A stretch of 40,735 bases of DNA from Planctomycetaceae bacterium (GTDB lineage: Bacteria > Planctomycetota > Planctomycetia > Planctomycetales > Planctomycetaceae), in the NCBI GenBank assembly GCA_041398785.1, contig JAWKUA010000037.1, forward strand, positions 1 through 40,735, read 5' to 3'. The notes under the pieces were generated by a model, which saw only the letters and a program-made list of their open reading frames with translations, was not told the DNA's origin and ran no database searches. Position 1 is the first letter of the stretch. Every line of letters begins with the position of its first letter. The position numbers and the translations under genes were made by a program. Below are positions 1 through 9,282 of this stretch, piece after piece.

Positions 1-138
1 TCCCCGCTGACTCCCTTTTTTCGAAAACCCAGCCCAGCCGGGACCGCTACCGGTACGTCCACAGCACGGCCCGCATACGACCCAACCCTGTAACCCACCT
101 GCTTTCCCTCCAGTTCTCATCTCAAGGAGCAGCTTTCA

Positions 139-1281
139 ATGCCCGAGTCCACCACCAACAACCACGCTCAGGCAGCTCAGAACAACACGAACGGCGTCGA
201 ACGAGAAGTGTCGACGCCGAACCTGACAAACGCCGAGTATCTGGCTTGGATTTCGCCGGATCAGATGTATGACCGGGACTGCAATGGCCATCGCCGGCTG
301 TCAAAACGTTTTCTGAAGTGGATATCGGGGCAGCCGCGTCCGCTCACGTGTTCTCACAAGTGGCTGGTGTCACTCGTCGACGATCCCAAAGCGGCCGTGA
401 AAATCAGAACGGAAGCGGCCAACATCGCTGATCGTGACGTGATCCGGAATGCCAAACGGTTGCGAGCCAACTTCGTTATTGAACAGGCCGAACGCGACCT
501 CGCGTGGCTGCAGAAGCAGCGGAAGTGGTATCTGCGGGCACTGCGTTTCATTTCGCCGACGGTCACTCGGTGGGAACAACGGCCCGTCTGTGTCCGCAGC
601 TGGCAAATGGTGCCTCACCTGCTAGCGCTGGTGTTTTGGGTCGTCTTCTTCGTGATGGCCCTGGTGTCAGAACTCAACAATTCCGTCGGTCTGCTGATGA
701 CGGCCGGGATGGGGTTTGCGAAGAGCGCGCTGGCAGCCTTGTTTTCCGTCTTCGTCGTCGTCGCAACGCCGTTTGTCAGCCTGAAATTTCTGGACGCCAC
801 GCTGCAGGAAGCGGGTCGCCGCACATTTGAATCGGTGTTGAGCATTGTTGCGATCCCCCTGTCGCTCGTCGTGATCATTTTCTTCTCGATGACGATCGGC
901 GGCAGCCACGGGGAGGTCGATCTGTTCGCGGAACGCAGCTCGTGGGTACCGGATTACTGGGTGCTGTACATGTTCGGCATGATGGGGCTGGCCGTGACGG
1001 TGCTGATGATCGGCAAATTCCTGAAGAAGACGCTGGAACATTTCTACGACTTCAAATCGTCGCCGAACCCGGTCTGTCAGGCCGCGAAGCAGCAGGTGAC
1101 GGAGCTCAATGAAGCGATTGAAGGCGTCCACGCCGATCTGTCCGAGGCGAAACGCGTACTGCAGGAACTGTCGAACGAGTGTGCATCATTCGAGAAGCAG
1201 TGCTGCGACGACTTCGATCAACTGAAACGGCGGCTGACCGCAGCACGGGCGCAGCTGCTGGATCGCGAATCCACTTCCTGA
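139..1281 (+). CDS. Membrane protein with coiled-coil flanks, mobile-element gene of unknown function
   Basis: This 380-residue protein is not recognised. The ATG is preceded by AAGGAG at 123-128, which supports the start. The N-terminal 150 residues are soluble and charged, with a helical stretch around residues 95-130 (EQAERDLAWLQKQRKW). Four hydrophobic segments follow between about residues 155 and 300 (for example LLALVFWVVFFVMALV and VVIIFFSMTIGG), so it should sit in the inner membrane. The last 80 residues, after FLKKTLEHFYDF, look like a long coiled coil (QQVTELNEAIEGVHADLSEAKR). It lies upstream of a lipoprotein and a VirD4-like coupling-protein remnant on the same strand, so a role in conjugation or in the element's cell-envelope complex is plausible, but this is inference from position only. 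The coding call is strong; the function is unknown. Confidence 0.8.
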   Translation: MPESTTNNHAQAAQNNTNGVEREVSTPNLTNAEYLAWISPDQMYDRDCNGHRRLSKRFLKWISGQPRPLTCSHKWLVSLVDDPKAAVKIRTEAANIADRDVIRNAKRLRANFVIEQAERDLAWLQKQRKWYLRALRFISPTVTRWEQRPVCVRSWQMVPHLLALVFWVVFFVMALVSELNNSVGLLMTAGMGFAKSALAALFSVFVVVATPFVSLKFLDATLQEAGRRTFESVLSIVAIPLSLVVIIFFSMTIGGSHGEVDLFAERSSWVPDYWVLYMFGMMGLAVTVLMIGKFLKKTLEHFYDFKSSPNPVCQAAKQQVTELNEAIEGVHADLSEAKRVLQELSNECASFEKQCCDDFDQLKRRLTAARAQLLDRESTS

Positions 1282-1311
1282 CCCCTCCTTTTTTTGCAGA
1301 GGAGACTTGTG

Positions 1312-2562
1312 ATGAAACGCAAACTGAAACTGACGGCGATCGCTGTTGTTGCCGTCATCTGTGGTTGCTCCACAGACACTGAACAGCCGACGCAGCAGAT
1401 GCCGAACCACGAATGGTTCGTAGTGATTCCCAGTGAGGGCCTGCCGAAAGACGGGCTGATGGAAGTCGGCCGGGAATTCCAGAATCTGATCGGGAAACGG
1501 GCCGCACCGGATGATGTGGTGACCCTGATTCGTGCGCCATCGCATGAAACCGTTTGTTCGTTCAGGGTGCCGCAGGGAGATGCGAAACTTCGGCTTCGCG
1601 ATCCTGCCGTCAAGAGCATTCTGCCGGACATCCGTCACGTGTTCGCTCCGGAAACAGTCAACACGGCCGTCGTGCCGCGTGTGCGGCTGCCCGATCTGGC
1701 GGCGGCGATTTCCGCCGGGAAAAAGACGTCGTTTTCGACCCGCGTTGTCATCTTCGGTTCGCCGCTGTACAGCGAACCACGCTACTCCGACCAGAACATG
1801 AGGGACGGCCGGTTTCCCAGCGACGGAATGCTGACGGAGGAGTATTCGCCCTTCAATTTGGACGGCAGATATCCGAATGGGACATTGATTTCGTGGTGCG
1901 TACTGCAATCCCAATGGGGCCTGCATTCCCAGTACGAAGATGAGGTGACGCGGTTCAACCGGCTGCTGTTGCAGCGGCAAAACGCAACGCTGGTCCGGGT
2001 TTCGAGCGACGTCGGCATGGCTTTCGTTTTTGAGAACCCGCAGTTCACGGATACGGTGGAACTCCGTGATGAACCTGCCGTGATGAAGACGTTCAACGTC
2101 GTCGCCAAGCCGGCTGTGCAGCAAACCGCGTCACGATCCAATGAAAGTGCGGATGCCGAAGCGGTCCTGTCGGCGGCTGAGCAGGACATCGGAACGATCG
2201 CGCTCGCCATTGAGTGGACAAGCCAGGACGGAGACTGCGACCTCGACCTGTGGACGGAGTCTGCGGGCCACCGGGAAAAGATGTGCTATTCCCACAAGAA
2301 GACGGCATTCGGGGAACTGTACCGGGACGTGCTGCACTCCAGTCATTCCATCAGCAATCCGGACGCCGACTACCGGAGCATGGAATGGCAAACGATCAAC
2401 CATAACCGACTGGAGGACCTGACGGTCTGGATCAACGTGTACCGGTCTTCGCAGCCGGCGGTTGTGCGAGTCATTCTGGTTTACAACGGAGAACGGAAGG
2501 ACAAGACGATCGAGATCCTGCCGTCAGTGGCATGGAACAAACTCGATCTGCGGGCGTTCTGA
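1312..2562 (+). CDS. Putative lipoprotein with C-terminal YfaP/DUF2135-like domain
   Basis: The start at 1312 is chosen because AGAGGAG at 1298-1304 sits at good spacing and the resulting N-terminus is a classical lipoprotein signal: MKRKLKLTAIAVVAVICGC, with lipobox I-C-G-C and the lipidated Cys at residue 19. An upstream in-frame TTG at 1294 would place charged residues ahead of the signal and overlap the Shine-Dalgarno. The mature protein (416 residues in total) should be tethered to a membrane. Residues about 280-416 contain IALAIEWTSQDGDCDLDLWTE followed by a beta-rich tail; the DxDLDLW pattern resembles the YfaP/DUF2135 family, in which it begins an immunoglobulin-like beta-sandwich. 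The middle of the protein is unrecognised. It begins 31 bases after the preceding membrane protein ends, so the two are probably co-transcribed. Whether it serves the element's envelope complex is inference. Confidence 0.75.
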   Translation: MKRKLKLTAIAVVAVICGCSTDTEQPTQQMPNHEWFVVIPSEGLPKDGLMEVGREFQNLIGKRAAPDDVVTLIRAPSHETVCSFRVPQGDAKLRLRDPAVKSILPDIRHVFAPETVNTAVVPRVRLPDLAAAISAGKKTSFSTRVVIFGSPLYSEPRYSDQNMRDGRFPSDGMLTEEYSPFNLDGRYPNGTLISWCVLQSQWGLHSQYEDEVTRFNRLLLQRQNATLVRVSSDVGMAFVFENPQFTDTVELRDEPAVMKTFNVVAKPAVQQTASRSNESADAEAVLSAAEQDIGTIALAIEWTSQDGDCDLDLWTESAGHREKMCYSHKKTAFGELYRDVLHSSHSISNPDADYRSMEWQTINHNRLEDLTVWINVYRSSQPAVVRVILVYNGERKDKTIEILPSVAWNKLDLRAF

Positions 2563-2741
2563 CATCCCGTCTTCAGTTCTTGTCCTTCATTGCCCGGACT
2601 GTCTGAGCCGTGAGCATCGCCATACCGGCGGTGCTGCGGTTCGGATGCCGTTCACCGATGAACCACCCAGTGAACGCAGTCTGCGGGCCGAACGCAATTC
2701 ATTCCTCACTGTTTCCATTCATCGTTCAAGGGAGTTTCGAA

Positions 2742-4430
2742 ATGCAACCGTCCACTGAACACAAGCGGTCACAGAGTTTTCGGCCGCCGATCCTGAGTGC
2801 CGCGATGGCGGCGGGACTTGGTTACCTGGCGTACTACCTGCACGGGCTGGGCCGGCAGACCGGCGTGGAATGGGCGTTGCCCGCGTGCCTGATTGTTGGA
2901 CTTATCGCGGTAAGAACGGCGATCCGCGGTCTCGACGATCAGGGGAAGATTCATGATGAGCGGGCAAAGCACCACGGGTTCAAAGAATCCGCCAAGCGGC
3001 ACGGGGATGCAGGTTTGCAACCCCCGCAAGAAATCCCGCGAAGGAGGATGTTCGCGAAAAAGGGCATCTTCCTTGGATCGCAGCGTGTCGGGCGGTTTCG
3101 TCATCGCGACCTGCGGTATGACGGCGATTGCTGTGTGAATGTCTGCGGGCCTCCCGGCTGCATGAAATCGATGTGCATCGCGGTGCCGACTTTACTGACC
3201 GATCTGGGTCACTCGCGAATCGTCAACGACCCGTCAGGAATTGTACTGTCTGACGCATAAGTTTCTCCGGCGTCATCACAACGTCGTGACGATCTGTCCG
3301 TGGGCGTCGAAACATCGGAGCGATTGGGGCGTTCCGATTGTCGATGCGGGCTTCGATCTGTTCTGGGACTTCGATCCGCAGGCACCGGCGAGTTCCATAC
3401 GCGGCTTCATGCAGCGGAAAATGGAACTGCTGATTCCCGGCAAACCGCCGACCGCGATGGATGAGAAGAGTCTGTTCTTCCGTAACAGGGGCCGCGACCT
3501 CACGGAATTCTTCCCGCTCTATGCAGCGTCACACGGAAGAAAGCCAACGCTGGCCATGATGCGATCGATGCTTATGGAAGGTCGGGCCGCTCTTGAAGAA
3601 CGCTGATCGAAGCGACGCACTCCGACGCGTTTGGCGGCGTGCTGGCCGAAACCGCCCATAGTCTGCTGGGCACACTGCAGCGAGCTCCGGAACAATTTGC
3701 GGGTTATCTGAGGGTCGCGGAGATCCTTCCTTTCCATCCATGCACGTGGTTCTGAAATGGGCCGGCATTCGGCCAGGGAGGACTACCTTCGATCCGCGAA
3801 CACTGAAGAATGACGGCCGTCCGGCGACGGTGTTCATCATCTATCCGCGAGACCGGGCGAGAACTCACCAGCAAAGCCTCAATCTGACGATTTGCGAGCA
3901 TCTTCGAAGCCGTGGCAGCGGATCCGCGGCCCCGACGAGTCACTGCGATTTTGGACGAAGTGGCGAGCTGTGGGTACCTCGGCAATTTTTTAACAACACT
4001 TAATGAATATCGGAAATATAACCTAAAGGTAGTCGCTTTTTGGCGGGACCTTCTCGGCGGCCAGTCTGAATCGATCTATACGCGGTCCGGCATGAAGCAG
4101 ATTGTCGCCGCCGGTGACGTGCTGGTTGTGTGCGGTGCCCGCGAGCCAGAGCACTCGACATGCTGAGCAAAGCCACGGGGAACGCGTGTCGCTCGAAGAC
4201 GCGTCGCTGACCGACCGCAGCCGGCTCAGTGACGCCATTCCCGATCAGACCGTCAGCCGCTCAACAAGACCCGGCCGCTCATGTATCCGGACGAAATCCG
4301 CCGCATGAAGCCGGAAGAACTGCTGATCGTCACATCCAACCTGCCAGTGATCAAGGCGACCAAAGTGCCCTATTGGCAGCGTTCTGAATGGCGTCGCGTC
4401 ACCGGACGTAACCCGTATTACAACGGCTGA
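2742..4430 (+). pseudogene. VirD4/TraG-like type IV coupling protein, broken by about seven frameshifts
   Basis: Conceptual joining of pieces in all three forward frames gives about 560 residues with the layout of VirD4/TraG coupling ATPases, which bring relaxase-DNA complexes to the conjugation channel. Piece 1 (2742-3238) has two N-terminal membrane segments, GIFLGSQ and a Walker A GPPGCMKS, then NDPSG. Piece 2 (about 3238-3603) resumes as LYCLTHKF, matching the family's DPxGELY motif across the break. Piece 3 (3603-3730) reads IEATHSDAFGGVLAETA. Piece 4 (3740-3895) has TVFIIYPRDRARTHQQSLNL. Piece 5 (3895-4150) holds the Walker B region VTAILDEVASCGYL and VLVVCGAREPE. Short pieces in two frames then lead to 4260-4430, with RPLMYPDEIRRMKPEELLIV and VPYWQ, the typical family C-terminus. 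The start is the ATG at 2742, with GGGAG upstream. No single reading frame could give a working protein. Neighbouring genes are intact, which argues for real decay rather than general sequencing error. Confidence 0.85.
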
Positions 4431-4484
4431 GAAAGCACACGTCGACTTGGGAATCCGTGCCATGCCACAGCAAGGAGCAAGATC

Positions 4485-4847
4485 ATGTATGCCTTCCTTC
4501 GATTTGATCCGTCGAACCCGCAGCATCGCTATTGGCGCTGGCTGAAGCGAAAGCTGCGAAACCTGCTGCTGTTCGCGATCGCGTTCATCGTCATGAGTTG
4601 GATGGTCGGGATTCCGCACGTGCAGACCACCTATAGCTACATCGAACGGCCGGGCGGCGGAATTCCCAAAGCCGGCGACAAGACGGATGCCTGGTACATC
4701 TCCGTGACCGGGTGGCAGTATGTCCGCAACGGCGTGTACTCCGACCGGCTGCCGTTCATTTTGTTCATTCCCTGGAAAGACTGTGTCGACGTGGAACGTC
4801 TGCGTGACCGGCTTTCCGAATACCTGTCCTTCAGAAAGCCGAACTGA
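4485..4847 (+). CDS. Small single-pass membrane protein of unknown function
   Basis: This 120-residue protein is not recognised. AAGGAG at 4471-4476 precedes the ATG at good distance. A basic stretch (residues 17-27, RYWRWLKRKLR) is followed by one membrane segment (NLLLFAIAFIVMSWMVGI), suggesting a cytoplasmic N-terminus and an exported C-terminal domain of about 70 residues ending in a charged helix (VERLRDRLSEYLSF). Its stop codon shares a base with the next start (TGATG), so the two genes are translationally coupled. Position between the coupling-protein remnant and the relaxase suggests an accessory conjugation role, but nothing in the sequence proves that. Confidence 0.7.
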   Translation: MYAFLRFDPSNPQHRYWRWLKRKLRNLLLFAIAFIVMSWMVGIPHVQTTYSYIERPGGGIPKAGDKTDAWYISVTGWQYVRNGVYSDRLPFILFIPWKDCVDVERLRDRLSEYLSFRKPN

Positions 4848-5266
4848 TGCCCAGAGACGTGCCCCTCGCCGTAACCGGTGGTACCGGCGGACCACCCAAT
4901 CACATGCCGCCGCCGGTAAAGAAGTCGGCCACTCCGCCGCCTCCGCAGGAAACGCTGACACAGAAGTTCAACCGAGCCGCCCGGCCGGCGTCGAACGACG
5001 CGATGCCGCCGTCGGTTTACCAGATCGAGATCCTGAAAAAGAAGCTGTCACGGCCGAGTCCGAACCTGTCACCGACGCCCGTCGGAAACTCGCCCGGCAA
5101 CCACGACCCGGACCGCGATCGAAAGATCATGCACGAAATCAAAGCGATCCAGGCAAAGCTGGATCAGGCGAAGCGGGAGAAGAACGTGGCACAGCAGTTC
5201 GGACTGGCCGCCAGCCAGGGCAAAGCCAAAGTGGACTTCAACCGCTCAGCCGGGCTGAAGATGTAG
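4847..5266 (+). CDS. Small proline-rich protein with C-terminal coiled coil, unknown function
   Basis: This 139-residue protein is not recognised. The ATG overlaps the previous stop in a TGATG arrangement, which both fixes the start and implies translational coupling. The N-terminal 90 residues are low in predicted structure and rich in Pro (GGPPNHMPPPVKKSATPPPP). Residues about 92-120 (DRDRKIMHEIKAIQAKLDQA) form a likely helix or short coiled coil. There is no signal peptide or membrane segment. It may be a partner of the membrane protein encoded just upstream. Confidence 0.65.
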   Translation: MPRDVPLAVTGGTGGPPNHMPPPVKKSATPPPPQETLTQKFNRAARPASNDAMPPSVYQIEILKKKLSRPSPNLSPTPVGNSPGNHDPDRDRKIMHEIKAIQAKLDQAKREKNVAQQFGLAASQGKAKVDFNRSAGLKM

Positions 5267-5407
5267 TCGAACAGAACCGTGGTACTGCTGAAGCCGCCGG
5301 CTCCGTGTGCTGAAAGCGCCACACCGCGCGGCTTTGGCATCCACAAAGTTTGCGCCGGATTCCTGGATGTGCTACCAATAAAGAAACAGCACAGAGGAGG
5401 ACCAAAT

Positions 5408-5659
5408 ATGACTAAACAGCAACTGCACCAGTTTACCGAAGGCACAACCCGCGAAGTTCCGATGCCCGACGGCACGACTCGCATGGTCACCATGTCGGCC
5501 GACATGTGGGAGGAAGCCCACTTCATCAAAGTCATGGACGGCATCACGCTATTGGACGTGTCGGGCTACGCGCTGGAAGAAATGGAACTTCAGGGCCTCG
5601 ACTGGGACGCAGCCTTCCAGTGCATCGTGGCCTACTTCACGAACCGCTGGACGCCATAG
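5408..5659 (+). CDS. Small acidic protein of unknown function
   Basis: The start at 5408 is chosen because AGAGGAGGA at 5393-5401 gives a strong Shine-Dalgarno; an in-frame upstream extension from 5279 has no such site and a low-complexity start. The 83-residue product begins MTKQQLHQFTEGTTREVPM, then has a helical stretch (MSADMWEEAHFIKVMDGIT) and ends with WDAAFQCIVAYFTNRWTP. No family is recognised and no catalytic motif is visible. It lies in the run of small genes between the coupling-protein remnant and the relaxase. Confidence 0.65.
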   Translation: MTKQQLHQFTEGTTREVPMPDGTTRMVTMSADMWEEAHFIKVMDGITLLDVSGYALEEMELQGLDWDAAFQCIVAYFTNRWTP

Positions 5660-5788
5660 AACCAAAGAACCGAATTCGCGCCGCTTTGTGGATCGATATC
5701 GCAGGGCGGCGCGAGTTTCTCCGCCCCCTGCCCTGCTTTCTTTCCCACCCGTTTCGATCAATTCCGCCATAGCCACAGGATTGAAACC

Positions 5789-6289
5789 ATGAACGCAGTT
5801 AAAGAAGCCCTTGAAGCGATTGAACGCCAGCTTACTCCGATTGACGCTCAGTGTGCCGAACTGAAAGCGAGGCTGGCCGAGCTGCAGCAGACCAAAGAAC
5901 AACTCGAAGCGGCGCGGGCCGCTTTGAACGGAACGCAAAAGCCCGGCGGCAAAGCCAAACGCAAAGCGGCGAAGCCCTGTGCCCGCAAGAACGACGTAAT
6001 AGCCGCCTGCAAAGACATCCTGTCGGAAAACGGCCCGCTGTCCAAAGACGATCTCGAAGGACTGGTCGCCAGCCGATTGGGCGACGATCAGAACTTCAGC
6101 CTGAGCGGCTTTACCCTCCGCTTCAAAGAAGCGCTGCAAAGCGAACTGTTCCACGTCGAGCCGGACGGAGTTGTTTCCATTGCCCGTTCTATTCCAACAG
6201 CAGCGACGCCGGATAGGTCAACAGCAGCCGTGTCAGCGTCGGGTCAATTGGCTGTGGATGAATCCCATTCGCGCCGCCGAAGCCATTGA
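5789..6289 (+). CDS. Coiled-coil protein with possible winged-helix domain
   Basis: This 166-residue protein opens with a clear coiled coil (residues 1-47, including AECLKARLAELQQ-type heptads such as LKARLAELQQTKEQLEAAR). A basic linker follows (residues 54-68, KPGGKAKRKAAKPCARK). Residues about 69-132 (from NDVIAACKDILSENGPLS to VEPDGVVSI) have the helix-helix-helix-wing pattern of a small winged-helix domain, a common DNA-binding or protein-binding fold. The C-terminal 30 residues are low complexity. It is the last gene before the relaxase (134 bases away). A DNA-binding accessory role at the transfer origin is an attractive guess, but there is no direct evidence. Confidence 0.65.
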   Translation: MNAVKEALEAIERQLTPIDAQCAELKARLAELQQTKEQLEAARAALNGTQKPGGKAKRKAAKPCARKNDVIAACKDILSENGPLSKDDLEGLVASRLGDDQNFSLSGFTLRFKEALQSELFHVEPDGVVSIARSIPTAATPDRSTAAVSASGQLAVDESHSRRRSH

Positions 6290-6423
6290 TCGGCCGGCGC
6301 GTTTCCGGCACGCTGATTCAGCCTATGGCTCTGCATAGGAGACAAGCCTGAAACAACTTCTGAAATTCGTACCTCGGCCCGTTTTCGGGTCATTTCCACG
6401 TCACTGAACCGTCCTGATTCACC

Positions 6424-9276
6424 ATGCTCACCGCGACGCAAGCCACCAGCATCCCCGGCACGAAGAAATACTTCGAGAACCTCGTGCGTGGCGATTACTA
6501 CCTCGGCCAACGCGTTGTCGCTCAATGGCGGGGTCTGGCTGCGGATCGTCTTGGTCTCGGCGATCTCGCGGAAGTTACCAAAGCCCATTTCGTGGCCCTG
6601 CTGGAAGGCAATCATCCCTTCACCGGAAAGAAACTGACGCAAAGAAACCGCAGCGACCGCCGTCCCGGAGTAGACCTGACGTTCGCCCCTCCCAAGAGCG
6701 TGTCTCTGTTGTGGGCCATCACGAAAGACGAAGCCGTGCTTGAAACGTTTCGGGAAGCCGTCCACGAAACCATGACTCGCGATGTGGAGCCGCTGATGCA
6801 TCGACGCGTGCGGCAGGGGGAGCACGCGGGCACAAAGCAGAGAACTCAAACCGGCAACCTGATCTATGCCGGCTTCGAACACAAGACGGGCCGGCCCGTC
6901 GATGGTGTTGTCGATCCCCACGTCCATATGCACTGCTTCATCATCAATACCACCGAACACGACGGCCGGTTCTATGCGGGCGAGTTTGAAGAAATCATCC
7001 GGCAGCGAAAGGCCCTGCAGGCCCGCTTCGAAGCCCGGCTAGCGTCGAAGCTGGATGCACTCGGCTACCCGGTCGAGAAGGTTCGCTTCTTCCAGAGCAA
7101 CAAGATCAAGTCCGGCTGGGAGATCGCCGGTATCGAACGTTCAACGATCGAAGGATTCAGTTCCCGCACGGTACAGATTGAAGATCACGCCCGAAAGCAC
7201 GGCATCACCGACGCCGCCGAGAAAGGAAAGCTGGGCAAAGCCACGCGGGAACGCAAGCAGGACAACATCGGGCTGGAAACTCTGCACCAGCAGTGGTTCG
7301 ATCGGCTGACGGACGACGAGAAAGCCGTCTTCGCCCGGTTGAAGCAGCGGGAACAGCCGTCGCAACAGCAGGCGATGACGGCCGATGAAGCGATCAGGTT
7401 CGCTCTGGACCATCATCTCTATTCGCAGTCGACGGTCGAACGGCATCAGGTTGTCGGGACCGCCCTGGAACACGGCCTGAAGCTGCTTCCGGAAGACGCG
7501 GACGCGGCGTTAGACCGTTGCGACGCCATCCAGCGAACGAAAGACGTCGAAGGTGCCAACCGGACCTTCGTCACAACCGCCGACGTTCTGGAAGCGGAAC
7601 GCCGGCTCATCGCTTTCGGCCGCGACGGTCGCGGCACGCGGCAAGCCCTGGAAACCGGTGAGATCGAGTTCAACCGCGATTGGCTGAACGATCAGCAGAA
7701 GCACGCCGTGAAGCACGTGCTGACGTCGCGGGATACTGTCACAGGTGTTACGGGCGGAGCCGGAACCGGCAAGTCGGCGTTGATGGCAGAAGCGGCCGAT
7801 GCCATCGCCGCACGCGGCCGGAAGGTCTACGCCTTCGCACCCAGCAACGGAGCCAAAGAAGTTTTGCAGGAGAACGGGTTTTCCGACGCTCAGACCGTCG
7901 AACACCTGCTTCGCAACACGCAGCTGCAGGCTCAGGTGAAGAACCAGGTGCTGTGGATCGACGAAGCCGGGCTGCTCGATGTGCGATCCATGAACGGCAT
8001 CTTCACCGTCGCGAAGCAACAGAATTGCCGGATCGTGCTGTCCGGTGATACCCGGCAGCACGCGAGCGTTCGTCGTGGCGAAGCCCTCAGACTGCTCGAA
8101 CGAGAAGCCGGACTCAACATGGCCCGGATCGAAACCATTCAGCGGCAACAGGGCCGCTACAGGGATGCCGTGGCGATGATCAGCCGCGGCAACGAAGTCA
8201 TCGACCAGACCACCGGCATGACGGGACTGCTGGCCGGGTACGACATGCTCGACCGGCTGGGAAAGATTAAGGAGATCTCCGGCGAGAATCGCCACGAACA
8301 ACTGGCCGACCACTATCTGGAAAGTGCGAAGCAGGGTCGTTCGACGCTGATCGTGGCTCCCACGCACTCTGAAGGCAACGCGGTGACCGAGTGCGTCCGT
8401 CAGAAACTTCGCGACCGTGGCTCCCTCGACACCAAAGAAACTGCGGTGACGCAACTGCGAAGCCTGAACCTGTCCGATGCGGAAAAGTCTCAGGCGTCCA
8501 GCTATCACGGCGACAACCTGATCGTCCAGTTTCACCAGAACTGCAAGGGCGGCTTCGTTCGCGGCCAGCGATACCACGTCGTCCGGTCACAGGACGCCGC
8601 CCCGGAACTGCGGCCGGTGGCCGGCGGACCGTCGAAGCCGATTCCGTTCGACGCCCCGGACCGCTTTGAAGTCTATAGCGAAGGCAGCATCCGTCTTTCC
8701 GCCGGCGACAAGGTTCGCTTTACGCTCGGCGGCACAGCCACGGACCGAAAGCGTCGGATCAGCAACGGCCGGCTGGACGAAATTAAACGCGTCGACCGTT
8801 CCGGCAATCTGGTCCTGGCCAGCGGCATGACGATCGCCGCCGACTATGGCCACCTCGATTTCGGCTACGTCGTGACCAGCCACAGTGCTCAGGGCCACAC
8901 CCGCGACGTGGCGATCGCCGCGATGGGTTCGGAGTCCCTGCCCGCGATCAACGCCCGGCAGTTTTACGTGACCGTGTCACGCGGCAGCCGCGACGTCGCC
9001 ATCTACGTCGACGACAAAGCCCGAGTCCGCCGGGCCATCGCCACCGCCGGTCGTCAGATGTCGGCGACGGAACTGATTCAGGAGTCCGTTCCGGTCCGTC
9101 AGCAGGTTCCGCAGCAGCAGCGAGTCCAGCGACAACAGCGGGTTCAGCATCAGCAGCGAACTCTGCGGGAACGCATTCGACGCTGGTGGCAGCAACACGG
9201 GCCACAACTGCGGCCGACTCGCCGCTTCCGGCATTCGTTCCGTCACGGTCCTTCACCCGGTTTCAGCGGGAGCTAA
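6424..9276 (+). CDS. MobF-family conjugative relaxase-helicase (TrwC/TraI type)
   Basis: The product nicks and unwinds plasmid or element DNA at its transfer origin. Residues 1-300 are a TrwC relaxase domain: candidate nucleophile tyrosines at Tyr16 and the pair Tyr25-Tyr26, the QWRGLAADRLGL segment, LTFAPPKSVSLLWA, and the metal-binding triad DPHVHMH with His166, His168 and His170. Residues 410-900 are a RecD/TraI-like superfamily 1 helicase: Walker A GGAGTGKS at 444-451, Walker B LWIDEAGLLDV, motif III LSGDTRQHASVRRGEA, and the late helicase motif TSHSAQGHTRDVA followed by QFYVTVSRG. The tail is Gln- and Arg-rich (QQVPQQQRVQRQQRVQ), perhaps nonspecifically DNA-binding. At 950 residues it is close to the length of TrwC. 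The frame is fully intact, unlike the coupling protein upstream. Confidence 0.95.
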   Translation: MLTATQATSIPGTKKYFENLVRGDYYLGQRVVAQWRGLAADRLGLGDLAEVTKAHFVALLEGNHPFTGKKLTQRNRSDRRPGVDLTFAPPKSVSLLWAITKDEAVLETFREAVHETMTRDVEPLMHRRVRQGEHAGTKQRTQTGNLIYAGFEHKTGRPVDGVVDPHVHMHCFIINTTEHDGRFYAGEFEEIIRQRKALQARFEARLASKLDALGYPVEKVRFFQSNKIKSGWEIAGIERSTIEGFSSRTVQIEDHARKHGITDAAEKGKLGKATRERKQDNIGLETLHQQWFDRLTDDEKAVFARLKQREQPSQQQAMTADEAIRFALDHHLYSQSTVERHQVVGTALEHGLKLLPEDADAALDRCDAIQRTKDVEGANRTFVTTADVLEAERRLIAFGRDGRGTRQALETGEIEFNRDWLNDQQKHAVKHVLTSRDTVTGVTGGAGTGKSALMAEAADAIAARGRKVYAFAPSNGAKEVLQENGFSDAQTVEHLLRNTQLQAQVKNQVLWIDEAGLLDVRSMNGIFTVAKQQNCRIVLSGDTRQHASVRRGEALRLLEREAGLNMARIETIQRQQGRYRDAVAMISRGNEVIDQTTGMTGLLAGYDMLDRLGKIKEISGENRHEQLADHYLESAKQGRSTLIVAPTHSEGNAVTECVRQKLRDRGSLDTKETAVTQLRSLNLSDAEKSQASSYHGDNLIVQFHQNCKGGFVRGQRYHVVRSQDAAPELRPVAGGPSKPIPFDAPDRFEVYSEGSIRLSAGDKVRFTLGGTATDRKRRISNGRLDEIKRVDRSGNLVLASGMTIAADYGHLDFGYVVTSHSAQGHTRDVAIAAMGSESLPAINARQFYVTVSRGSRDVAIYVDDKARVRRAIATAGRQMSATELIQESVPVRQQVPQQQRVQRQQRVQHQQRTLRERIRRWWQQHGPQLRPTRRFRHSFRHGPSPGFSGS

Positions 9277-9282
9277 TTCGTC

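Noticed and set aside
3200..4300. Programmed ribosomal frameshifting in the coupling-protein gene
   Set aside because: Seven shifts in both directions without slippery heptamers or adjacent pseudoknot-like structures are far beyond known recoding; decay is simpler.
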